Assembly (NCBI GenBank): GCA_943349385.1
Contig: CALQZM010000025.1
Coordinates: forward strand, 1-11,011
Source of the DNA: Candidatus Peribacteria bacterium
GTDB taxonomy: Bacteria; Patescibacteriota; Gracilibacteria; UBA1369; GCA-2718715
Length of the DNA stretch: 11,011 bases
Direction of reading: 5' to 3'
Below the pieces are notes generated by a model that worked only from the letters and a program-made list of their open reading frames with translations, was not told the DNA's origin and did not search any database. Position 1 is the stretch's first letter; every line of letters begins with the position of its first letter. Shown piece after piece: positions 4,501 through 11,011 of this stretch. Position numbers and translations under genes: made by a program.

Positions 4501-7377
4501 GGTAATAACGAAACTTATTTTACGGATAATATTATTTATTCTTCTGAAGGATCTCAGCCTATAAGTTTATCTTCTACTCATGATATATTTTTTGAAAATA
4601 ATGTAATTGTTTCAAGTGGGAGTCATAATGTTAATTTAATTACAACTAGTACCGGTAATGTATACTTTAATAACAATTATTACCAAACTGCTGCAGTAAC
4701 TAATAATAATAAAATTCGTTGTTTAGCAACTGAGTTTACTCCACCAATGCAATTTAGTTTCGCCGGGAATATCTTTGAGTCTTGGTCTGTAAATGGTGGA
4801 CTTTCATCAGATTTGTTTAGAGAATTAGTTGCAGACGATAATGATAGTGGTACAAACACAGATACTGGTTGCCAAAATTACGACGAAAATCAAAGTTGGA
4901 TTTTAGATGGCAACCAAGTTCGTAGCAATTTAAATTCAGCTTCTTATGCACTTGACTATCCATTTGAAACTAATGGTTATGAAGGAACAGTAACCGGAAT
5001 TGCTGATCAAACAATTTACACTATTGACGAAACTATACCTAGCGAAGACTTAAGAGGATATTTTGTATATTTAACAAATGGCGGTGACTTTGGTTACTAC
5101 CTGCCTATTGCTTCATTCACCGATGGCGTAATTACAATCGCTGATACGACTATGGATTTAGATACAGTTTTAGTAGACTATAATCCAACTAATTACAAAG
5201 TTACTAATTTTGAAGCTGGTGCAGGTAGCTACATGGTAGATTCTGGAACTATAACAGCTGAGGCTAATGAAGATAGATTTAGTCAAACTAGGCCTACTAG
5301 CGATGTTGTTGATACAGGTATTAGTGAGTCTCAGTTTGGTGAAAATAATGCTCCAGAAGTTAGCACTTTAACATTAAATCTATCTGCAGAATCTGCAGAA
5401 ATAATTGAGTCTTTAGGAACTTTGGGCATTGAATTTGTGTATGAAGATCCAAATAATGATCCTTTAGTAAGTTATTACTTATATGGAACCGACACAACTA
5501 CTGGAGTTGTTACTTTAATAAATTCTGAAGCTGTGTATGTTAGTGAGCCATCGACTTATCAAATCGATTTTTCAACAGCTGATCTTTTAATAACTGCAGG
5601 GACTTACAATGTGCAAGCAATTGTATGTGATTTTAGAGGCCGATGCTCTACACCTTCTAATGCTGTGGCTTTAACTGTTTTAGAGAATAATCCGCCTGAA
5701 GCACAAAATCTTACTATAGCAGGAACAACTACTCCAAATGCAATTTGTAGTTTACAACCAACAGTAGCTTGGACTTATTACGATGCACAAAGTGAACCAC
5801 AAGAAGGTTATACTTATGCAATTTATGATAACCCAAATCAAGAAGGTGATCCAATTGCACAAGAATTCTTTGTAGGTACTGAAACCTCATTTACCCCAAA
5901 TTATACTTTAAGTTATGGTTCTACCTATTACTATTTATTCGAAGTTTATAACGAAAGTAGCGAGTCTGAGATTCTAGAAAAGACAGTAACTGTAAATTCA
6001 TCAGCAAATTGTAATCCCAACGAAGGTGGCGGTTCTGGCTCAGGCGGAAGCGATACCGGCGAAGGCGAAACCCCAGGCGAAGGTGAAACCCCAGGTACTG
6101 ACAGTGAAGGCGAAGGTGAAAGTCCAGGTGAAACCCCAGGCGAAGGTGAAACCCCAGGCGAAGGCGAAACCCCAGAGACTGAATCCGAAGGTGAAACCCC
6201 TGGTACTGAAAGCGAATCCGAAGAAATTAATGAATATATCAACAATGATAAACCTCAATTTAATGAAAAAGACAGCCTAAGCGAAATTTTTGATTCACTA
6301 AACATCTATCTGCAAGATGAACTCGAATTTAATATTACTAAGTCATGTAGTGGAATAATCCAAAGTTTAGGAAAAGATAATGACACCGACAAAGATGGCT
6401 GTTCAGATGCACTTGAAAAAGCGTATGGTACAAATCCCCTTCAGCCAGATTTCTTAGCTTGTAACATACCAGTAGTAGCAGACTACAATAATTGTAAAAC
6501 TATCCCAATCGAAGTTCCAAGCGATGCCTTTCTAAAATTAAATTTAAAAGGATCAAACCCAACATATAATAATTCAAAAATCTTAATACCTGGAGCGGTA
6601 TCGTTAAGCATGGATCTTGAACTTCAAGAAGTTTGTTTTGCCGCTCGTGATAAAAATGCATCTAGGGGACTAGATTACGAATTAGGATGTTACGAAGTAG
6701 ACTATTTAAACAATCTAAAAGGATACACGTACAACCGAAAAGTAGCTAACTTTGCCTACTTAAACAACACAGAATTAGCAGACGGAGAATACAGGTTATT
6801 AGCCTATGCAACGGCAAGTAACGGACAAAAGATATATGACTTTAAGGATATAAGCATAGACCGAGACGCACCAGTGATTCCATTAGAATTAGTAGAGTTC
6901 TCAGGATTAAAAGCCAGCGACATTACATTTATGCAAGAAAACGGAGCCTTGAAAGCAGAAATAACAGCAAGTGGAGACAAAGTGTTCGCAGTATTTAAGA
7001 CTCCAATAAATACGATGGTAGAAGCATATTGGAACAGTATACTTTTAACTTCGACAGTACTTGCAGATTCTTCTACTGGACAAGCCTATGTTGAGGTTCC
7101 ACAATGGTACGACATAAATTCTAGCGACAATCATAAGTTAACTGCATACGCCTACGATCTAAATAATCCAGGACAAAAAAGTAATTTAGTGATAGTAGAT
7201 TTTAAAATTTTAAGCACTCAAACAAAAATCGTAATTTCAGTTGGAACAGTAGGTGCACTAATAACAGGAATTTATGGAATCAAAGTTTATAAAAGAAGGC
7301 GTGCAATAAATAACATTGCAACTTTAGCAACAAATACAACAAGCGGTTCTATAAATCCACCTACAAGTCCGTTTTAA
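1537..7377 (+). CDS. Giant CSLREA/beta-helix surface protein with C-terminal membrane anchor
   Basis: The protein has 1946 residues and is secreted and membrane-anchored, probably an adhesin or contact protein. Residues 1-60 are a long basic n-region and a hydrophobic core ending in TMLAA, which fits a Sec signal peptide. Residues 81-98 hold the CSLREA-type motif (CTLRAAMQEAN). About 100-510 is a right-handed beta-helix with repeats such as ISGNG and NKIGTDPTG. About 540-620 is a small Ig-like domain. About 636-1180 is a second, more divergent beta-helix. Two Ig/FnIII-like domains start at NNAPE (1268) and NNPPE (1384). About 1497-1563 is a GEGETP stalk. DNDTDKDGCSDALE (1614-1627) resembles a thrombospondin type 3 calcium loop. 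The transmembrane helix at about 1898-1918 is followed by KRRR. No LPXTG motif or SLH domain is seen. The start is ATG 1537, directly after an in-frame TGA; Met27 is an alternative. The ligand is unknown. Confidence 0.95.
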   Translation: MKNNSIITFGFKPFKQRLKSAQNLNSMQRPKSSSRILSRIGLNLCLIVIGVFVFPATMLAATYTVDSNADTVDSTVGDGNCDVGDGTCTLRAAMQEANSDADVDRIEFNLDGSNQSNLVFTPNSALPSITAGPLIIDGESQPGFTGDPIIEINGENYSGHGFLSFADDCDFRGLVIHNLTSGYGVNLYGSNNSIIKNNWIGIGSDGQLDQGNDNYGINITHVGVVGESTSGQQIINNVISGNNYSGIGISGLDTSNIIISENKIGTDPTGTIAIPNGGYGIHTSWSDAVTIEDNLISGNGDNGIFIQELTNSSIQNNIIGLTAGGATALGNGNNGIGFSLGGINENINILNNTISGNGANGIYTGTNVSNFIISGNKIGTDPTGLIGLGNGSDGIITGAVNSTIGAVDENSRNIISGNGGSGININTADNLDIYNNLIGLGSDETTVIPNGGHGIEITNSSNITIGGTSLYEPNIIAANGGHGITTNGTNQDGLKFSGNLISDNGGLNIDLNNDGIDTNDANDPDTGDNGTQNYPTLSSATLAGPNIIIEGEFNSLPLSNYFLQFYYSTLDGNADLYLGETSVETDAGGSTSFNESFDSSTITDDGFITALAIDAVNYNTSEFSEPLEFDYPVSYCVSSTREEPTVDCEGDIYYETLQEAFDTSEEGDTIYVDAGTWEYDGSQQIDYIAGGRNIVGYSDVLRADVIINGDLAFTDDPLLSDSIVSLSNLTLDGVVNLDADNEDYLYDVFFDNFETIGTNPQCVNNAYARTVTVQDSDLTCTFTSIMGYTTDLTLDNTTMNIDDINPVANISARNLNITNSTFEDDMYFYTYIANAPETFIIDGNTFNGDVTFTGETNLNQTQEVQDFTFTNNTINSATVSLFEPLNGDNGPILFTVGNFTFSNNEIVGQDLSDPSNSRPIFDTLVEFKGNYMPGFQFILSKENNLEFSTVLIEDNTLAGIEDLSNTIELTIRNNDFYVLNSGGSRIILGNNETYFTDNIIYSSEGSQPISLSSTHDIFFENNVIVSSGSHNVNLITTSTGNVYFNNNYYQTAAVTNNNKIRCLATEFTPPMQFSFAGNIFESWSVNGGLSSDLFRELVADDNDSGTNTDTGCQNYDENQSWILDGNQVRSNLNSASYALDYPFETNGYEGTVTGIADQTIYTIDETIPSEDLRGYFVYLTNGGDFGYYLPIASFTDGVITIADTTMDLDTVLVDYNPTNYKVTNFEAGAGSYMVDSGTITAEANEDRFSQTRPTSDVVDTGISESQFGENNAPEVSTLTLNLSAESAEIIESLGTLGIEFVYEDPNNDPLVSYYLYGTDTTTGVVTLINSEAVYVSEPSTYQIDFSTADLLITAGTYNVQAIVCDFRGRCSTPSNAVALTVLENNPPEAQNLTIAGTTTPNAICSLQPTVAWTYYDAQSEPQEGYTYAIYDNPNQEGDPIAQEFFVGTETSFTPNYTLSYGSTYYYLFEVYNESSESEILEKTVTVNSSANCNPNEGGGSGSGGSDTGEGETPGEGETPGTDSEGEGESPGETPGEGETPGEGETPETESEGETPGTESESEEINEYINNDKPQFNEKDSLSEIFDSLNIYLQDELEFNITKSCSGIIQSLGKDNDTDKDGCSDALEKAYGTNPLQPDFLACNIPVVADYNNCKTIPIEVPSDAFLKLNLKGSNPTYNNSKILIPGAVSLSMDLELQEVCFAARDKNASRGLDYELGCYEVDYLNNLKGYTYNRKVANFAYLNNTELADGEYRLLAYATASNGQKIYDFKDISIDRDAPVIPLELVEFSGLKASDITFMQENGALKAEITASGDKVFAVFKTPINTMVEAYWNSILLTSTVLADSSTGQAYVEVPQWYDINSSDNHKLTAYAYDLNNPGQKSNLVIVDFKILSTQTKIVISVGTVGALITGIYGIKVYKRRRAINNIATLATNTTSGSINPPTSPF
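1581..1632 (+). repeat. Duplicated 16-base segment in the signal-peptide n-region
   Basis: GCAAAGGCyAAAGTCC occurs at 1581-1596 and 1617-1632 with one mismatch, 36 bases (12 codons) apart and in frame. It encodes the related peptides QRLKS and QRPKS. This looks like an internal duplication that lengthened the basic n-region ahead of the hydrophobic core. The second possible start, Met27, lies at the beginning of the second copy. Confidence 0.6.
6058..6225 (+). repeat. GEGETP tandem repeat encoding the stalk
   Basis: Units of 18 bases, based on GGCGAAGGCGAAACCCCA, repeat with insertions and third-base changes. They encode GEGETP, GTDSEGEGESP and GETP-type units, rich in Glu, Pro, Gly and Thr. 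The track follows a Gly/Ser linker (GGGSGSGGSD) and separates the outer domains from the membrane-proximal part. It is acidic and predicted to be unstructured. The regular codon pattern keeps other frames open on both strands here; I treat those as artefacts. Confidence 0.85.
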
Positions 7378-8753
7378 ATCTTAGATTGGTCCTCTGAATT
7401 TTGTATAACCGAATTTTCAGGAGTTACAGTAGCTTCTGAAACTGGTTGTCCAGATACAAAATTTATGGCCATTTTTTCTATTCTTTTTTGATCGTCATCG
7501 GCTGTAATTTGAGCAGGAGCTTCAGGCGTAATTTGAGCAGGAGCTTCAGGCAAAATTGTAGCTTGAGGCTCTTTAACTGCACCTTGAGAAATAACTTCAA
7601 CTGTAGGCTCTGTATTTGGGCCTGATTGGCTAATTACGGACTGAATGATTACTGATTCGTGCGAAGCGATAGAAGCGTTTTCAAGGGTGAATCCAGCTGC
7701 TCTAGGGTGTCCTCCGCCGCCAAATTGAGCCGCTAATTTAGTTGCATCTTTTTCGTCGGTAGTTGTTCGAATACTCACATGTAAAGATCCGTCTGAATTT
7801 TCAATAAGCAATAGGACTGTATCAGCTTCTTCGGCATTTGAAATAAGTTCATCAATGATGTCGCCGGTATCTTTTTCGGTAGTGCCAGTTTCAGAAAAAT
7901 CCATTCTGCTAGCGGTCGCCCAAACAATCCGATTAGCTTCATCTACTTTAATGTTTGAAAGAATTTTTCCCCAAAGTTTAAGGGTTTGTAACTGTTTAGT
8001 TTTATAAATATTTTTAATAATTTCTTGTTGTCTACCACCGGCTTCAATTAATTCGGCAGCTAAATCGAATGCTTCTGGAGTTGTGTTGTCGTTTTGAAAA
8101 CTCCCAGTATCTGTTATTAGTCCGGTTAAAAGTAAAGTGGCGATGTCGGCAGTAATTTCAATCTTGTAGGCTTTGAATAGGTCAAATAAAATTTGAGTAG
8201 TAGAGCTGGCATTTTTATCTACCAAATTCATAGAAGCAAAGTTTGTATTGCTTACATGATGATCAATATTAATTGAAGGAATTTCTCCGAAAATTAAATA
8301 ATTTTGTTTGTAAAATTCACCAAGTTGAGTAGGTGAGGCAGCATCTAAAATTACGAGTAAGTCATATTTCTTTTGCGGAGTCGGAAAACTAACCTGTTCA
8401 GGCAATAATGTTCCATGTTCAGGGGTAACTATAATATTGATTTTATTATCTACAATTTCGTGTTTTACGTTACTGGCGCTTTGATTTTTTAAATCGATTG
8501 TAATTACAAAGTCTGAATACACGCTGGCGTTTGGCAAAATCGAGTCAGAGCCAGGCATAAATTTAAAGATTTCTGGTAATTCGGCAGTTAATACAACTGA
8601 AACATTTTTACCTTTAGCTTTTAATACTTGAAAAAGAGCAAGAGCTGATCCAATTGAGTCTCCATCTGCAGGTTGCGAAGGGAGGATTAGAATATTTTGA
8701 GTAGCCTCAAAGGCTTGAATAGCTTGTAGGAACTGAGAATTTAGGGTAGTCAT
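7374..8753 (-). CDS. DHH/DHHA1 phosphoesterase, NrnA/Pde-like
   Basis: The 459-residue protein belongs to the family of NrnA oligoribonucleases and cyclic-di-AMP/pAp phosphodiesterases, cytosolic Mn-dependent enzymes that degrade very short RNAs or dinucleotides. Visible motifs are ADGDSIGS (motif I, Asp30 and Asp32), LVILDAAS (Asp137), NIDHHVSN (DHH at 164-166), TGLITDTGSF (Asp215), and the DHHA1 signature GGGGHPRAAGF (345-355). Motif I normally reads HxxPDxD, but here Ser26 sits where the metal-binding His is expected, so the metal site may differ. Residues 91-125 form an extra segment before motif II. After residue 370 comes a tail of about 90 low-complexity residues with a duplicated PEAPAQIT, unlike the usual length of about 310-340. 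The start is ATG 8753, 22 bases from the predicted transcription start and without a Shine-Dalgarno sequence. The substrate cannot be told from sequence. Confidence 0.9.
   Translation of the reverse strand: MTTLNSQFLQAIQAFEATQNILILPSQPADGDSIGSALALFQVLKAKGKNVSVVLTAELPEIFKFMPGSDSILPNASVYSDFVITIDLKNQSASNVKHEIVDNKINIIVTPEHGTLLPEQVSFPTPQKKYDLLVILDAASPTQLGEFYKQNYLIFGEIPSINIDHHVSNTNFASMNLVDKNASSTTQILFDLFKAYKIEITADIATLLLTGLITDTGSFQNDNTTPEAFDLAAELIEAGGRQQEIIKNIYKTKQLQTLKLWGKILSNIKVDEANRIVWATASRMDFSETGTTEKDTGDIIDELISNAEEADTVLLLIENSDGSLHVSIRTTTDEKDATKLAAQFGGGGHPRAAGFTLENASIASHESVIIQSVISQSGPNTEPTVEVISQGAVKEPQATILPEAPAQITPEAPAQITADDDQKRIEKMAINFVSGQPVSEATVTPENSVIQNSEDQSKI
7504..7551 (-). repeat. Perfect 24-bp tandem duplication in the phosphoesterase tail
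   Basis: Bases 7504-7527 and 7528-7551 are identical. The duplication encodes eight residues twice, giving PEAPAQITPEAPAQIT on the minus strand. Identical third positions point to a recent slippage or duplication event. It lies in the low-complexity C-terminal tail, outside the catalytic domains. Confidence 0.9.
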
Positions 8754-8781
8754 GAAACTTTTATTACTTATTAATCCTAAT

Positions 8782-8810
8782 ATTTTACATTAAAGAGCTT
8801 TATTTGTCAA
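8782..8810 (-). promoter_or_regulatory. Sigma70-type promoter for the DHH phosphoesterase
   Basis: On the minus strand a perfect -35 box TTGACA (8810-8805) is followed by 17 bases and the -10 box TAAAAT (8787-8782). Transcription should start near 8775, giving a 5' leader of about 22 bases before the ATG at 8753. The phosphoesterase is therefore probably transcribed separately from recJ, although read-through is possible because I see no clear terminator after recJ. Confidence 0.75.
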
Positions 8811-8892
8811 TTAGCTAAGTTAAGTCAAAACCCTAAGGATCTTATTGTATAGCTGACAAAAAACCTGTTTGGTCGTTTAATATAGCAGTAAT

Positions 8893-10581
8893 CTAAACGA
8901 ATTTCAAATCTAATAATTGTAGTTCAATGCTGGCATTCCCGTTGTAATAGTTTTTTTCTAAATGACACACGACGTCAGCTCTAGTAAAGTCGCCAATTTG
9001 GTTGATTTTATCACCGATCGAGAATCCTATAAATTTAAAATCGGCTTGGTCAATTCTAAGACGCCCCAGTAAGTGGTTTTTATCGTGTCCTACTCGTTTT
9101 AAGTTGTGTAAGGTCACACCTCTAATAATAAAAGTTGGTCTTTCGTTTTTCATTCCATAAGGTCGGATTGTATCTACTTGGTCAACTAATCCTAAGTTTA
9201 AATCTTTACCGGTTAGTTCAGTGTCAATTACGAGTTCAGGAGTTTGGTCTGAATTACTTAGGAATTCTCGAGCATGAACTTGCATTGAATGAATAAATAA
9301 GTCCCGGTTTTCTTTGGCTAAAGTGAATCCAGCCGCTTGTAGATGGCCACCGTAGCTTTCTAAGTATTTCGAAGAATTTTGTAAGGCCTCAATTAAATTG
9401 TAGTATTCTGGTCCACGAGATGAACCAATATAGGTGTCGTTTCTTTCTTCCATAATAATTACTGGACGACCATGTCTGCCAGATAATTTACCCGCAATAA
9501 TTCCAACAAGCCCTGAATGCCAACTTGGATGGTAGGCGATTAGAATTTTTTCTCTTTGGATTTGTTTTTGAATGATTTGTTCAGCTTCTTCTAAAATCAT
9601 TTCGGTTAGCCGTTGCCGTTCTTTATTAATTTTTTCTAGTCTTTCGGCGTATAATTTAGCAACTGGACCTTTAGTTAAAAACAGTTTTAAAGCATAATAA
9701 GCTGATTCTAGTCTTCCTGCTGCGTTAATCCGAGGGGCAAGTCGGAATCCAATATGATTTGTGTGAATTTTTTCTTTTGGATCAACTCCGCAAACTTCGA
9801 GCAAATAGGTAAGTCCATCCCATTCGGTATGTCTAATTTGATTTAATCCTTCTTTAACAATAATCCTATTTTCACCTACTAGTGGACCTAAATCGGCAAT
9901 TGTTCCAAGACAAGCTAAATCAGAAAATCTTCGGATTTGTGATTCATGCTCAGAAACAGGTTTAAACTCTTTTATCAATGCTTGGGCCAGTTTTAAAGCT
10001 ACTCCAGCCCCAGTTAGTTCGGTAAACGGATACCCACAGTTTGGCATTTTAGGATGAAGTATCGCAAAAGCCTTCGGAATTTCGGATGGAATTGTGTGGT
10101 GGTCAGTAATAATAACATCGATTCCTACTGCTCTAGCTAATTCGACCTCTTGAATACAAGAAATTCCGCAGTCTACAGTAATTAGTAATTTAGTATCTAC
10201 GGCTTTAATTTCTGTGATAGTAGCTGGATTTAGGCCGTAACCGTCACCCTGTCTATTCGGTAGTCGATAACTAATATTAGCACCTAGCTCTTGTAAGATT
10301 AAAACTAAAATTGCTGTTCCGGTAACGCCATCTACATCGTAATCGCCGTAAATTATAATCCGTTCACCTTCTGTAATAGCTTTTTTAATTCGTTGTACGG
10401 CTTTAGACATGTCTTCCATAAGGTATGGATCATGCATTTTGCTAAAAGATGGATTCAGAAAATTCGTGATATCATCTTCACTATTTAAGCCGCGATTCGC
10501 CAAAAGTCTCTCTAGGATTGTTTTTGAGGAGTCGGTATGTAATATACGCCACTTTTTTTCAAGTAAACTTGCGTCTTTCAT
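8893..10581 (-). CDS. recJ: Single-stranded-DNA-specific exonuclease RecJ
   Basis: The 562-residue protein has the normal RecJ layout. RecJ degrades single-stranded DNA 5'-to-3' in recombination (RecFOR pathway), base excision and mismatch repair. Motif I is DYDVDG (80-85), motif II VDCGI (Asp137), motif III DHH (160-162), and motif IV GTIADLGPL (Asp230). NAAGR lies at 286-290. The DHHA1 region carries WHSGLVGIIAGKL (354-366) and GGHLQAAGF (411-419). Residues from about 450 to the end form the OB-fold that binds single-stranded DNA. All expected metal ligands are present, so it should be active. The start at ATG 10581 gives the usual N-terminus (KKWRILHTDSS). No Shine-Dalgarno sequence is seen. 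The stop is TAG. The neighbouring DHH gene encodes a related fold but probably a different substrate range. Confidence 0.97.
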   Translation of the reverse strand: MKDASLLEKKWRILHTDSSKTILERLLANRGLNSEDDITNFLNPSFSKMHDPYLMEDMSKAVQRIKKAITEGERIIIYGDYDVDGVTGTAILVLILQELGANISYRLPNRQGDGYGLNPATITEIKAVDTKLLITVDCGISCIQEVELARAVGIDVIITDHHTIPSEIPKAFAILHPKMPNCGYPFTELTGAGVALKLAQALIKEFKPVSEHESQIRRFSDLACLGTIADLGPLVGENRIIVKEGLNQIRHTEWDGLTYLLEVCGVDPKEKIHTNHIGFRLAPRINAAGRLESAYYALKLFLTKGPVAKLYAERLEKINKERQRLTEMILEEAEQIIQKQIQREKILIAYHPSWHSGLVGIIAGKLSGRHGRPVIIMEERNDTYIGSSRGPEYYNLIEALQNSSKYLESYGGHLQAAGFTLAKENRDLFIHSMQVHAREFLSNSDQTPELVIDTELTGKDLNLGLVDQVDTIRPYGMKNERPTFIIRGVTLHNLKRVGHDKNHLLGRLRIDQADFKFIGFSIGDKINQIGDFTRADVVCHLEKNYYNGNASIELQLLDLKFV

Positions 10582-10629
10582 TAAAATTTTTTAACAGGGA
10601 TCTTTCTAATTCAATAATGGCAAATTTGA

Positions 10630-10657
10630 ATTCTATAAGCAATAGAAAAACAGTCAA
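10630..10657 (-). promoter_or_regulatory. Sigma70-type promoter for recJ
   Basis: On the minus strand TTGACT (10657-10652) is followed by 16 bases and TAGAAT (10635-10630). Predicted transcription starts near 10623, about 42 bases before the recJ ATG. Both boxes have one mismatch to the consensus and the spacing is acceptable. Confidence 0.6.
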
Positions 10658-10736
10658 AAAAGATATGATGTCGAAAAATCGATTATCCCCTTACTAAAAG
10701 GTGAAAATAGCGATTTTATTTTATCTCGAATTTTAA

Positions 10737-10755
10737 TTGACTATTTTTTAGTCAA
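10737..10755. repeat. Perfect palindrome in the divergent intergenic region
   Basis: TTGACTA at 10737-10743 and TAGTCAA at 10749-10755 are exact inverted copies around five T. It lies between the divergent promoters of recJ and the next gene, where a shared operator would be expected. Each arm contains a -35-like TTGACT. With the plus arm, a TAGAAT follows at 10758-10763, but at only 15 bases. Confidence 0.5.
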
Positions 10756-10778
10756 AGTAGAATTTAAAGCTATTTTAA

Positions 10779-10807
10779 TTGTATTTATAGCCATTTTATG
10801 GTAGAAT
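10779..10807 (+). promoter_or_regulatory. Likely promoter of the right-edge gene
   Basis: TTGTAT at 10779-10784, 17 bases, then TAGAAT at 10802-10807. Transcription would start near 10814, leaving a leader of about 16 bases before the ATG at 10830. Confidence 0.5.
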
Positions 10808-10829
10808 AATAAGATTAATTATAGTTCAA

Positions 10830-11011
10830 ATGCTCAAGTTTATAAAAAAGCTGTTTCAAAATAAAAACCCAAAGTTTAGGACCACTATTAAACCTGTAGA
10901 ATCGTTAACGCCAGAGCTAGATTACAGACCTTTAAGGCCTAAGAAAATTAAAGCTAAAAAAGTAAATCAAGAAGAAAATCTGGAGCTAGTTTTTAAACTA
11001 GAAGCTCTTAA
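10830..11011 (+). CDS. Unidentified protein, N-terminal 60 codons only
   Basis: The frame opens at ATG 10830, the first start after an in-frame TAG at 10788-10790, and runs off the right edge without a stop. It starts MLKFIKKLFQNKNPKF and continues with a proline- and lysine-rich stretch (PVESLTPELDYRPLRPKKIK), then AKKVNQEENLELVFKLEAL. The N-terminus is basic and amphipathic, like a cytosolic protein that may touch the membrane or nucleic acid; it has no signal peptide. I do not recognise the family. A promoter-like sequence 22 bases upstream and a complete absence of stops support a real gene. It is divergent from recJ. Confidence 0.65.
   Translation, partial: MLKFIKKLFQNKNPKFRTTIKPVESLTPELDYRPLRPKKIKAKKVNQEENLELVFKLEAL

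Noticed and set aside
5946..6280. Three further open frames over the GEGETP repeats
   Set aside because: They are produced by the periodic 18-bp repeat, which removes stops in several frames. Their products are simple AKVKPQ, PSPGVS or FAWGFT repeats.
8820..8892. Terminator after recJ
   Set aside because: The minus strand has a T-run (GGTTTTTTG) but only a three-base ACC/GGT stem before it, too weak to call.
10409..10594. Plus-strand open frame over the recJ start
   Set aside because: It is antisense to the conserved RecJ N-terminus, with no ribosome binding site and no family resemblance.

Overview
The window looks like part of a small, AT-rich bacterial chromosome. A member of the Patescibacteria (Candidate Phyla Radiation) is my best guess, though I cannot prove it from this sequence. 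The grounds are the AT-rich codon use, a giant CSLREA-type beta-helix surface protein with a C-terminal membrane anchor, a RecJ gene next to a second DHH phosphoesterase, and starts without Shine-Dalgarno sequences. The standard genetic code fits: stops are TAA and TAG, and no in-frame TGA is needed.

Left part (1-1536), an accessory and decayed region. It opens with the 3' end of a RelB/DinJ-like antitoxin that overlaps a complete YafQ-family mRNA-interferase toxin. A palindrome-rich stretch follows, then what looks like the C-terminal remnant of a MazF/PemK toxin, a hairpin with a U-rich tail on the minus strand, and a possible frameshifted minus-strand remnant. The last 550 bases before the big gene carry no gene but hold several short motifs repeated in direct and inverted orientation.

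Centre (1537-7377): one 1946-residue secreted, membrane-anchored protein. Its order is signal peptide, CSLREA motif, right-handed beta-helix, small Ig-like domain, second beta-helix, two Ig/FnIII-like domains, a GEGETP-repeat stalk, a calcium-loop segment, Ig-like C-terminal domains, a transmembrane helix and a basic cytoplasmic tail. It is probably an adhesin or cell-cell contact protein.

Right part (7374-10581, minus strand): a DHH/DHHA1 phosphoesterase of the NrnA/Pde type with an altered first metal motif and a 90-residue low-complexity tail, then RecJ. Each has its own recognisable sigma70-type promoter. The phosphoesterase gene converges on the surface-protein gene and their stop codons overlap. 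Beyond recJ, a 248-bp divergent intergenic region with a perfect palindrome leads to the first 60 codons of an unidentified plus-strand gene that runs off the window.

The genes do not form one pathway. RecJ (single-stranded DNA end processing) and the NrnA-like enzyme (short RNA or cyclic dinucleotide turnover) are housekeeping nucleic-acid functions. The toxin-antitoxin remnants and the giant surface protein are the accessory content. I see no rRNA, convincing tRNA, CRISPR array or intact insertion sequence.
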